Assembly (NCBI GenBank): GCA_002402125.1
Contig: NVVG01000061.1
Coordinates: 3,727-13,054, forward strand
Reading direction: 5' to 3'
Origin: Moraxellaceae bacterium
GTDB taxonomy: Bacteria; Pseudomonadota; Gammaproteobacteria; Pseudomonadales; Ketobacteraceae
Length of the DNA: 9,328 nucleotides
The notes under the pieces are model-generated. The model saw only the letters and a program-made list of their open reading frames with translations, did no database searches and was not told the origin of the DNA. Within the stretch, counting starts at the first letter, position 1. Each line of letters starts with the position of its first letter. Made by a program: the position numbers and the translations under genes. Below are positions 1 through 5,845 of this stretch, piece by piece.

Positions 1-88
1 GTGCCATCGCCCAAGGGACTTCCTCACATAAGCGCTTGTTTATTAATGGATATAGATAATGTCATCAATAATATCATCTCTGGAGGAC

Positions 89-116
89 TTGAAAAGCAAA
101 AAAGCGTCGCTATATT
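89..116 (+). promoter_or_regulatory. Candidate sigma70 promoter for trxA
   Basis: TTGAAA at 89-94 and TATATT at 111-116 are separated by 16 bases. Each box matches the sigma70 consensus at 5 of 6 positions. Transcription would start near 123, giving a leader of about 100 bases before the thioredoxin start codon. This is a motif match only; no start site has been mapped. Confidence 0.6.
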
Positions 117-134
117 TCATTGCAGATCTTAAAC

Positions 135-195
135 GGAACAGTACAATGAGCACATTCGTTATTACTAGGTATCACCCATTTTGGGTGGTTGTTCC
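135..195 (+). promoter_or_regulatory. Structured leader of trxA (nested inverted repeats)
   Basis: CACCCA at 173-178 and TGGGTG at 182-187 form a perfect 6-bp stem with a TTT loop. GGAACA at 135-140 can pair with TGTTCC at 190-195 and enclose that hairpin. The element lies inside the predicted trxA 5' untranslated region. It has no T-tract, so it is not an obvious terminator. It could be a DNA operator, an mRNA stability element or chance. The inner hairpin is the better supported part. Confidence 0.3.
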
Positions 196-222
196 ATTAT
201 GTATAGCACCCCGGAGTAAAAT

Positions 223-546
223 ATGAGCGGAATTGTAAGCGTCACAGACAGTACTTTTGAATCTGAAGTACTTCAATCAGATTGTCCTGTGTTAGTAGAT
301 TACTGGGCAGAATGGTGTGGCCCATGCAAGATGATTGCCCCCATTCTTGAAGAAATCATCGGTGAATATGCCGACAAACTTAAGATTGCCAAACTTAATA
401 TCGACGATAATGATCAAACACCACCCAAATACGGTATTCGTGGCATCCCCACCTTAATGTTATTTAAAAATGGTAATGTTGAAGCAACCAAAGTTGGCGC
501 CCTAACAAAATCTCAATTGACGGCATTCTTAGACAGCAATCTATAA
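223..546 (+). CDS. trxA: Thioredoxin 1
   Basis: This encodes a 107-residue cytoplasmic thioredoxin, the usual full length. It reduces disulfides in client proteins such as ribonucleotide reductase and is itself recharged by thioredoxin reductase. The active site WCGPC is at residues 31-35, with the redox cysteines at 32 and 35. The buried Asp26 and the cis-proline Pro76 in GIPT (74-77) are at the same numbers as in E. coli thioredoxin. [16 protein letters not shown] (69-84) is also typical. There is one extra cysteine, Cys21, outside the active site. The start is supported by GGAG at 213-216, six bases before the ATG. The gene lies upstream of rho in the same direction, the common gammaproteobacterial order, but a candidate terminator and a separate promoter suggest the two are at least partly independent. 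Confidence 0.97.
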   Translation: MSGIVSVTDSTFESEVLQSDCPVLVDYWAEWCGPCKMIAPILEEIIGEYADKLKIAKLNIDDNDQTPPKYGIRGIPTLMLFKNGNVEATKVGALTKSQLTAFLDSNL

Positions 547-576
547 TTGCCTGCGCACAATATCGGTATTTATGAT

Positions 577-609
577 GGGGCCAACCAGCGCGCTGGCCCT
601 TGATATTTT
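577..609 (+). terminator. Candidate intrinsic terminator after trxA
   Basis: GGGCCA at 578-583 pairs with TGGCCC at 594-599, extended by one G-T wobble, around a GC-rich loop. The loop overlaps a 12-base palindrome (CCAGCGCGCTGG, 585-596) that could fold instead. The tail TTGATATTTT is T-rich but interrupted by G and A, so termination may be incomplete and allow some read-through into rho. It begins about 30 bases after the trxA stop codon. Confidence 0.5.
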
Positions 610-639
610 GCTTCCGACACAATTTAACTCTATTTACTG

Positions 640-667
640 TTGACTGCAGGAAAAGAAATGTTAGTAT
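640..667 (+). promoter_or_regulatory. Candidate sigma70 promoter for rho
   Basis: TTGACT at 640-645 (5 of 6 matches to the -35 consensus) and TAGTAT at 662-667 (4 of 6 matches to the -10 consensus) are 16 bases apart. The predicted start near 674 would give a leader of about 215 bases. A weaker pair, TTGTGA at 790-795 and TAAAAG at 813-818 with 17 bases between, could be a second promoter close to the gene. Confidence 0.45.
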
Positions 668-687
668 GCCGCTGGACGCTCCTCTAA
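658..687 (+). CDS. Possible 9-residue leader ORF upstream of rho
   Basis: An ATG at 658 is preceded by AGGA at 648-651 with about six bases of spacing, a better ribosome site than the one at rho itself. The frame reads MLVCRWTLL and then stops with TAA. E. coli has a rho leader peptide gene (rhoL, 33 residues as I recall it), but I see no sequence similarity. The ORF overlaps the candidate rho promoter, so it would be translated only on transcripts starting further upstream, for example read-through from trxA. It may be chance. Confidence 0.2.
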   Translation: MLVCRWTLL

Positions 688-889
688 GGGAGTGCTAGAT
701 TGTAAAGCAGTAACACTTTTCTCGTCCCATCAAGGTCTGCCTTTCTTATTATAAATCCAGACAGTATATTTGACGATAAATCTTCCAGATTGTGAGCCCA
801 AGTTGTAAGCAATAAAAGCTAAATATTAGCCCTATGCATTATCGGCACACACCTCTAAACATTTACCTCTAACGAAACCCCCCACGCGT
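674..889 (+). promoter_or_regulatory. Long rho leader with C-rich, G-poor end (candidate rut/attenuator)
   Basis: This region holds no convincing gene. A 6-bp hairpin (CGCTCC 677-682 with GGAGTG 689-694) would sit at the 5' end of the predicted transcript. A perfect 5-bp hairpin, GCTAA-ATA-TTAGC, is at 818-830. From about 846 to 886 the RNA-like strand has about 18 C and only one G, with two copies of ACCTCTAA (851-858 and 865-872) and a run of six C just before the start codon. C-rich, G-poor RNA with spaced YC dinucleotides is what Rho binds, and E. coli rho is known to repress itself by premature termination in its leader. That this leader works the same way is inference. Confidence 0.45.
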
Positions 890-2149
890 ATGAATCTCTC
901 TGAACTTAAAAAACTAGCCATTGGCGACCTTTTACAACTTGCTAATGAAATGGGGTTAGACAACCTCGCAAGAACACGCAAGCAAGACATTATTTTTGCA
1001 ATACTAAAACGCCACGCAAAAAGCGGCGAAGACATCTACGGCGAAGGGGTACTAGAGATCCTGCAAGATGGCTTTGGTTTCTTACGCTCCGCAGAAGGCT
1101 CATACCTAGCGGGACCTGATGACATCTACGTATCACCTAGCCAAATCCGTCGCTTTAACTTGCGCAAAGGTGACAGCGTTTCCGGAAAAATCCGCCCACC
1201 CAAAGATGGTGAGCGCTATTTCGCCCTACTCAAAGTAAACAACATCAACTTTGACCTTCCGGAAAACGCAAAAAACAAGATTCTGTTCGAAAACCTTACA
1301 CCTTTATTCCCCAACGAACGTTTATTGATGGAATTAGGTAACGGTAGCACAGAAGATATTACCTCCCGTATTATTGATCTCGTTGCCCCTTTTGGTAAAG
1401 GTCAGCGGGGCTTGATTGTATCGCCGCCCAAAGCCGGTAAAACACTCATGCTGCAAAATATCGCACAATCCATTACACGTAATAACCCCGACTGCCACCT
1501 CATTGTTTTATTAATCGATGAGCGGCCAGAGGAAGTTACCGAAATGAGTCGTACCGTACGCGGCGAAGTAGTTGCCAGTACATTTGACGAGCCTCCCGCC
1601 CGTCACGTACAAGTTGCTGAAATGGTTATTGAAAAAGCCAAACGTTTGGTTGAACACAAACAAGACGTGGTCATTTTGCTCGACTCCATTACCCGTCTAG
1701 CACGCGCATACAACACCGTAATCCCTTCATCAGGTAAAATATTATCCGGTGGTGTTGACGCTCACGCGCTGGAAAAACCCAAGCGCTTTTTTGGTGCCGC
1801 ACGTAACATCGAAGAAGGTGGCAGCCTAACCATTATGGCAACCGCTTTGATTGATACTGGCTCAAAAATGGACGAAGTTATCTTCGAAGAATTTAAGGGC
1901 ACAGGTAACCAAGAACTGCATCTTGATCGACGCGCGGCGGAAAAACGCGTATTCCCCGCCATCCATATCAACCGCTCCGGCACTCGTCGCGAAGACCTAC
2001 TCACCTCAGAAGATGAATTAAAGAAAATGTGGATTTTGCGCAAGATCCTTCATCCTATGGATGAAATAGCCTCGATCGAATTCCTTATCGACAAGATGAA
2101 AGAAACAAAAACAAACGATGAGTTCTTTGGTTCTATGAAACGCAAATAG
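890..2149 (+). CDS. rho: Transcription termination factor Rho
   Basis: Rho is a homohexameric RNA-dependent ATPase and helicase that releases nascent transcripts and silences untranslated or foreign RNA. At 419 residues this is the same length as E. coli Rho and co-linear with it. Residues 1-47 are the N-terminal helical domain. Residues 48-118 are the cold-shock-like RNA-binding fold, with GFGFLR (61-66) and YFALLKVN (110-117). The Walker A loop PPKAGKT is at 179-185, with Lys181 and Lys184. LLIDERPEE is at 207-215 and the Walker B stretch VILLDS is at 261-266. The residues known to contact the inhibitor bicyclomycin (Lys181, Lys184, Asp210, Glu211, Arg212, Asp265, Ser266, Arg269) are all present, so sensitivity is expected. 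The start matches the conserved MNLSEL terminus, although the upstream bases are C-rich and give no Shine-Dalgarno sequence, which may limit translation. Confidence 0.98.
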   Translation: MNLSELKKLAIGDLLQLANEMGLDNLARTRKQDIIFAILKRHAKSGEDIYGEGVLEILQDGFGFLRSAEGSYLAGPDDIYVSPSQIRRFNLRKGDSVSGKIRPPKDGERYFALLKVNNINFDLPENAKNKILFENLTPLFPNERLLMELGNGSTEDITSRIIDLVAPFGKGQRGLIVSPPKAGKTLMLQNIAQSITRNNPDCHLIVLLIDERPEEVTEMSRTVRGEVVASTFDEPPARHVQVAEMVIEKAKRLVEHKQDVVILLDSITRLARAYNTVIPSSGKILSGGVDAHALEKPKRFFGAARNIEEGGSLTIMATALIDTGSKMDEVIFEEFKGTGNQELHLDRRAAEKRVFPAIHINRSGTRREDLLTSEDELKKMWILRKILHPMDEIASIEFLIDKMKETKTNDEFFGSMKRK

Positions 2150-2169
2150 ACTGAATAACTCAGGTTATT

Positions 2170-2203
2170 AAAAAGCCCTAACCGAAAGTGTTGGGGCTTT
2201 TTT
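2170..2203 (+). terminator. Strong intrinsic terminator after rho
   Basis: The 5' arm at 2170-2182 (A-tract, GCCC, TAAC) pairs with the 3' arm at 2190-2202 (GTTG, GGGC, T-tract) over 13 bp, including one T-G wobble, around a 7-base loop. The descending arm ends in six T. A short AT-rich hairpin (AATAAC 2154-2159 with GTTATT 2164-2169) lies directly upstream. The following gene begins only about 20 bases after the T-tract, so it depends on read-through or on a promoter I could not identify. Confidence 0.9.
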
Positions 2204-2223
2204 GTATCCCGAAGTAGCTAACA

Positions 2224-3234
2224 ATGCCCTATAGAATAAACATACAGCCCGGCAACCTGTCTCTCGTGGTAGAATCACATGAAACCATACTAGAGGCCGC
2301 ACTTGCTCAAGGTTTTCGCTTTCCTTACGGATGTGATGCAGGCTCTTGTGAGGTATGTAGTGGAACGTTAACTAGCGGATCACTTCACCTCAAAACAAAA
2401 GACATCGATGTTTTTGCCGGTGATGACAATTCAGACGACGTGCTTTTTTGCTTAGCTCAACCAACGTCCGATTGCACAATTATTATGGAGGGGGTTCTTG
2501 CCCCAGGGGAACTACCCATGATCGCAGTATCTTGCCAAGTGGTAGAAGTAACGCCTTATGCAAGTGATACATCTGAAATAACCTTACGCTTGCCCGCTGG
2601 TAAAAAAATCACCTTTCATCCTGGCCAATACCTTATGGTAATTCTCGATGAAGAGACGCATTGTGCTTTTTCCATCGGAAACACCCCCAACGAAGAACGA
2701 CTGATCAAACTGTACGTTGGTTTCGCTAACAAAGACAAGAACGCCCTTCGGCTTCGCAGTCGTTTTGTAGCGGGCAATATGGTCAAAATATCTCTTCCAC
2801 ACGGCAACTGCTACCTTGAAAACCCTACCAGTACCGCACCACTCTATCTTGTGGCAGGCAGCACCGGTATATCACAGATCAAGAGCATCACAGAGCAGTG
2901 CATTGCCGAGAATCACCCAAGGCAAGTTTTTATCTACTGGGGCACCCGCTCAAGTGACGAATTATTTTTGCACGACTACTTCCTACAAGTAGCATCAACC
3001 CACCCCAACATTCAATACACCGCGGTTGTTTCAGAAAGCGATAAGCAATGGCAAGGCAGGACAGGACTTGTCCACCAAGCCATGCTAGATGATGGCCATG
3101 ACCTAACTGGCGCAGAAATCATGCTCTGTGGATCACCTCCTATGGTTTATGCCGTACTGGATGACCTTTTAGCCATTGGCGTTCAGAAACACCAGGTAAA
3201 TTCCGATGTGTTTGATTATGCACCACGTGATTAA
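2224..3234 (+). CDS. Ferredoxin-type [2Fe-2S] / FAD / NAD(P) reductase (CDP-6-deoxy-glucoseen reductase-like)
   Basis: This is a 336-residue electron-transfer protein in the phthalate dioxygenase reductase/AscD-like group. Such proteins pass electrons from NAD(P)H through flavin to an iron-sulfur cluster and on to a partner enzyme. Residues 1-92 are a plant-type ferredoxin domain with Cys37, Cys42, Cys45 and Cys76 (CX4CX2CX30C). Residues 100-200 are the flavin-binding barrel, with PGQY at 133-136 and LPHGNCYL at 191-198. Residues 205-332 are the NAD(P) domain, with LVAGSTGIS (209-217), YWGTR (238-242) and CGSPPM (302-307). The flavin motif normally RxYS reads CAFS at 147-150, so the arginine that binds FAD phosphate is replaced by cysteine. 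The nucleotide glycine motif is GSTGISQ rather than GGTGxxP. The AscD-type name comes from domain order and does not prove a deoxysugar role. The natural partner is not in the window. The frame closes with TAG upstream of 2224, so this is the first ATG. The Shine-Dalgarno sequence is weak. Confidence 0.85.
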   Translation: MPYRINIQPGNLSLVVESHETILEAALAQGFRFPYGCDAGSCEVCSGTLTSGSLHLKTKDIDVFAGDDNSDDVLFCLAQPTSDCTIIMEGVLAPGELPMIAVSCQVVEVTPYASDTSEITLRLPAGKKITFHPGQYLMVILDEETHCAFSIGNTPNEERLIKLYVGFANKDKNALRLRSRFVAGNMVKISLPHGNCYLENPTSTAPLYLVAGSTGISQIKSITEQCIAENHPRQVFIYWGTRSSDELFLHDYFLQVASTHPNIQYTAVVSESDKQWQGRTGLVHQAMLDDGHDLTGAEIMLCGSPPMVYAVLDDLLAIGVQKHQVNSDVFDYAPRD

Positions 3235-3250
3235 CCCACAGAGAACCTCT

Positions 3251-3320
3251 ACTCAATACTTCGCTGTTGCGTAAGCATATCCAAGATATTAAAATACTCC
3301 CTCTATAAAGACTCAATACT
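3251..3320 (+). repeat. Two direct copies of a 10-mer 60 bases apart
   Basis: ACTCAATACT occurs at 3251-3260 and again at 3311-3320, both inside the 116-base gap between the reductase and dehydrogenase genes. A weak promoter candidate (TTGCGT 3267-3272, TAAAAT 3290-3295, 17-base spacer) lies between the copies. The repeats could be regulator sites, or chance in an AT-rich spacer. Confidence 0.35.
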
Positions 3321-3350
3321 CTACTTATTACCAGATTCGCAGGAAATTTT

Positions 3351-4124
3351 ATGAGCACCGATCAATTTTCCCTTAAAGGAAAAATAGCACTAGTAACAGG
3401 GGCATCTAGCGGCATTGGCGCAGGTGTTGCGATGGGCCTAGCTAAAGCCGGCGCCAACGTTGTTGTGGCCGCTAGACGAGTCGACCGCCTAGAATCGTTA
3501 GTTTCCGATATTAAAAGTGTTGGTGGCACCGCCCTCGCCGTTCAAATTGATGTGCGAGACAAAGTCACGATCACCGCCGCCTATGACAAAGCAGAAACTG
3601 AGCTCGGTGTTATCGACGTGGTTATTAATAATGCTGGCGTGGCTGATTCAAGAAACTTCGTCAAGATTGATGAAGACTCGTTAGATTTTGTCATGGGAAC
3701 TAACTTTGGCGGCGTTTGGAATGTTGCTCAAGAAGGCGCCAAACGCATGATCAAAGCGAAGAAGCCAGGCAGCATTATTAACATCGCTTCTATTTTAGGT
3801 CTAACAGTAACACCGGGACAAACGGCATATTGTGCGTCCAAGGGAGCGGTAATTCAGCTGACTCGCGCAATGGCCCTTGATCTCATGCGGTATAATATTC
3901 GTGTTAATGCTATCGCACCGGGTTGGTTCAGAACTGAAATCAACCAGGAATATTTTGACTCCCCCGCCGGTAAAGAGTACGTCCAACGCATGCCAGCACG
4001 ACGCTTAGGCCAGGTAGAAGAACTGATCGGACCTATCATCATGCTAGCCAGTGAAGCCGGCTCCTTTGTCAACGGTACAGTCCTCCCTGTTGATGGCGCC
4101 ATCTCTGTAACAGGCATTCATTAA
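3351..4124 (+). CDS. Short-chain dehydrogenase/reductase (classical SDR)
   Basis: This is a 257-residue cytoplasmic oxidoreductase of the classical SDR family, full length. The cofactor-binding motif TGASSGIG is at 16-23 and NNAG is at 93-96. The catalytic tetrad is Asn118, Ser147, Tyr160 and Lys164 (YCASK, 160-164). ARR at 41-43 after the second strand puts arginines near the 2'-phosphate site, which suggests NADP(H) rather than NAD(H). The C-terminal part (GWFRTEIN, 191-198, and VNGTVLPVDGA, 240-250) is typical of FabG-like reductases. The substrate cannot be read from sequence; a 3-oxoacyl or other ketone/alcohol is possible. AGGAA at 3341-3345, five bases before the ATG, supports the start. 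The gene follows the reductase by 116 bases in the same direction and may or may not share its transcript. A strong terminator follows. Confidence 0.9.
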   Translation: MSTDQFSLKGKIALVTGASSGIGAGVAMGLAKAGANVVVAARRVDRLESLVSDIKSVGGTALAVQIDVRDKVTITAAYDKAETELGVIDVVINNAGVADSRNFVKIDEDSLDFVMGTNFGGVWNVAQEGAKRMIKAKKPGSIINIASILGLTVTPGQTAYCASKGAVIQLTRAMALDLMRYNIRVNAIAPGWFRTEINQEYFDSPAGKEYVQRMPARRLGQVEELIGPIIMLASEAGSFVNGTVLPVDGAISVTGIH

Positions 4125-4141
4125 ACGTACAAGAACAGGCC

Positions 4142-4205
4142 GACATAAAAAATCCCCGTGGCGCTATCTGTGATATGAGGGTGCGATACGGGGATTTTTT
4201 ATGTC
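4142..4205. terminator. Bidirectional terminator, perfect 18-bp inverted repeat
   Basis: The arm at 4142-4159 is the exact reverse complement of 4188-4205 (18 of 18). Each arm contains ATCCCCGT or its complement next to a run of six A or T, so either strand gives a GC stem followed by a T-tract. This suits its position between convergent genes: the dehydrogenase on + and the small hem-operon gene on -. The 28-base interior is longer than usual and can fold further: TATC-TGT-GATA at 4165-4175, and GCGC (4161-4164) with GTGC (4181-4184). Confidence 0.9.
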
Positions 4206-4227
4206 TATAATTACTGCTTGGTTAACC

Positions 4228-4248
4228 AGTTGTAACCCGCTTACAACT
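4228..4248 (-). repeat. Hairpin overlapping the stop codon of the 109-residue gene
   Basis: AGTTGTAA at 4228-4235 and TTACAACT at 4241-4248 form a perfect 8-bp stem with a 5-base loop. On the minus strand the ascending arm includes the TAA stop codon (4243-4241). There is no adjacent T-tract, so it is not a standard terminator. A 10-base palindrome (TGGTTAACCA, 4219-4228) touches it, and the large bidirectional terminator lies just beyond. Confidence 0.5.
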
Positions 4249-4570
4249 CCAAGTAAGTCGCAATCTCATACATATCCGGCCGACCCTCTTCATGACCAAA
4301 GTAACACACATCTTCCCTAGCATCAGATGTCAAAATACCAATGACAAAATTACACTTATGCTCTTTGGCAACGCCATAGAGAAAATTCAGCGGTTTTTTT
4401 AGTTGGTGCTGGGCGGTTATCGTAACATCAATACCTAACCAGCCTTTATCAGGTTGATTCACTAAAGACATCTTCTCGTTGTCTTTGCCAATCCAAGCTG
4501 AAATTGACGCAGTCAGCGACTCCGCAATATCATGTAGATCTTCGGCTTCGGCATAAATAAATAGATCCAT
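4241..4570 (-). CDS. Unrecognised 109-residue protein, end of the hem operon
   Basis: I do not recognise this family. It is a small acidic protein with no signal peptide or membrane segment, so it is probably cytoplasmic. Reading its hydrophobic pattern, it seems to alternate strands and helices: a strand (MDLFIYA), an amphipathic helix (about 9-28), a strand (44-52), a helix and strand (60-80), a strand with Cys89, and a final helix (98-108). This could be a compact alpha/beta sandwich, but that is a guess. It has two cysteines (73 and 89), not arranged as a CXXC motif. It starts 21 bases after the hemY stop codon in the same direction, so it is probably cotranscribed with hemCDXY. The Shine-Dalgarno sequence is weak. 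The long open frame, operon spacing and well-placed terminator support a real gene. Confidence 0.7.
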   Translation of the reverse strand: MDLFIYAEAEDLHDIAESLTASISAWIGKDNEKMSLVNQPDKGWLGIDVTITAQHQLKKPLNFLYGVAKEHKCNFVIGILTSDAREDVCYFGHEEGRPDMYEIATYLEL

Positions 4571-4591
4571 AAATAGTCGCTCTCGCTACTT

Positions 4592-5833
4592 TTACATTGG
4601 TAATTCGGGCATGGGTAAATCGGGTAAGCGGTCGGACATCATCGCCAGCCCCTTTTGGAAATTTTCATTACTGCTCTTATGATTGCCCAGATGACTTAAT
4701 AAGCGGCCAAGCTCACCAAAAGCAGCTGCACTTTGACGACTTTCCAAGCTTGCTTCAAAATAATCTCGCGCTTTATCCCACTGACTATTTAACAAACTTA
4801 ATCGGCCCAATGTTAACAACAACTTCGCGTTGCTAGGACGCTCTTTCAACCAACCTTCCGCAAGAAACAGTTGCTTAGCTACATCATCACCTTTAACCGT
4901 ACCATAGAGCGCTACCAGACTATCATCCCAATCTTTTTTCAAGAATGCCAACAGCGCCTTTTCCGCATCTGCATTGGCATTTAAGGCAATCAAATGCGAA
5001 CAATACTCGGTTAATAACAACGGGGTATTCTGCATTTTCTTTGGAACCATAATCCACGACTGACGCAATTGGTTAAGTTCTTCCTCAGGAGAAGCCCCTC
5101 GCAACGACTGCCTCAACAAACCCCGATAACCTTGCAGCGAGATGGATAAGAATTCATCTTTGGTAAATATTTTCTGTTTTTTAATTTCCGGCAATAATTC
5201 CACAAGATGGTCTTCATCATTTAATTCGACATACACCTCTGCCATCATCTTTATCACATAAGCATAACTGGGGGAACGATCATTGTTTTTTAAAACCATC
5301 AAGGTGGCAAGACATTGTTCCCACTGAGAGCTTTCAAACTGCAACCTAGCCTTTGTCAGACCGATCGCCACATCCACACCTTTAGTTGATTCATGTGCCT
5401 GCCGAAGGTACTCATCACGCTGATCGTCTTTACCTTGTTCATGGGCGGCCTGAGCGGCAGTAATATAGTTAACCAAAGGCGTATCATTTTTTTTGGCCGA
5501 TTTAGATAACAACTTTTCTGCACTACTCCAATTGCCTTCTGCCAAAGCAACCAATCCACGTGTTGTTTTTTTATTGGCACGACGCTGACTGCGTTTTCCG
5601 TCAAAGGCCCACTCAAGCGTCCGATAACAAATAAATAACATACCAATTAAAAGCAGCAATGAAACAGCAGCAACGAGGATATTACTTTCTAATGTTACAC
5701 TTGCGATGCGCAGCAATAGATACCCCGGATCTTCGCCCAGAATGACAAAAGCCCACACCACCAAGGCAACCCCAAATACGAAAAAAATAAGGGTAGAGGG
5801 TTTTAACACGAAAAAACGTAATAATGACGACAT
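4592..5833 (-). CDS. hemY: HemY, membrane-anchored TPR protein of the hem operon
   Basis: This is a 413-residue HemY of the proteobacterial type, which is unrelated to the protoporphyrinogen oxidase also called HemY in Bacillus. Two membrane helices lie at about 14-32 and 51-69, joined by the typical EDPGYLLLRIASVTLE loop (34-49). A cytoplasmic or periplasmic helical repeat region follows. Its early part reads TRGLVALAEGNWSSAEKLL (91-109), a classic TPR-like helix pair. More TPR-like units lie near the C-terminus (about 325-395). The protein ends in a short repeat, DLPMPELPM. Its role in tetrapyrrole metabolism is poorly defined; a scaffolding function with HemX is a common suggestion. It starts 12 bases after the hemX stop codon. 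Confidence 0.9.
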   Translation of the reverse strand: MSSLLRFFVLKPSTLIFFVFGVALVVWAFVILGEDPGYLLLRIASVTLESNILVAAVSLLLLIGMLFICYRTLEWAFDGKRSQRRANKKTTRGLVALAEGNWSSAEKLLSKSAKKNDTPLVNYITAAQAAHEQGKDDQRDEYLRQAHESTKGVDVAIGLTKARLQFESSQWEQCLATLMVLKNNDRSPSYAYVIKMMAEVYVELNDEDHLVELLPEIKKQKIFTKDEFLSISLQGYRGLLRQSLRGASPEEELNQLRQSWIMVPKKMQNTPLLLTEYCSHLIALNANADAEKALLAFLKKDWDDSLVALYGTVKGDDVAKQLFLAEGWLKERPSNAKLLLTLGRLSLLNSQWDKARDYFEASLESRQSAAAFGELGRLLSHLGNHKSSNENFQKGLAMMSDRLPDLPMPELPM

Positions 5834-5836
5834 ATG

Positions 5837-5845
5837 CCTCCCCCC
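5837..5845 (-). promoter_or_regulatory. G-rich ribosome binding site of hemY
   Basis: On the minus strand GGGGGGAGG fills the space directly after the hemX TAA (5848-5846) and ends three bases before the hemY ATG (5833-5831). The Shine-Dalgarno core is very strong but closer to the start than usual. Ribosomes ending hemX would be released onto this site, which suggests translational coupling. Confidence 0.7.

Noticed and set aside
1..24. A possible start of a divergent minus-strand gene: ATG at 6-4, with AGGAA about 12 bases upstream.
   Set aside because: Only two codons would be visible and the spacing is long. A divergent neighbour is plausible but cannot be supported here.
1..132. An open frame on the + strand running from the left edge to a TAA at 130-132.
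   Set aside because: It is only 43 codons, has no recognisable motif, and runs through the good trxA promoter. It is probably chance.
834..872. A 12-codon ORF ([12 protein letters not shown]) inside the C-rich rho leader.
   Set aside because: It has no ribosome binding sequence and looks like chance.
2224..4124. The reductase plus dehydrogenase considered as a deoxysugar or ring-hydroxylation cluster.
   Set aside because: No sugar-nucleotide enzyme, aminotransferase-like dehydratase or oxygenase component is present, and a 116-base gap separates the two genes.
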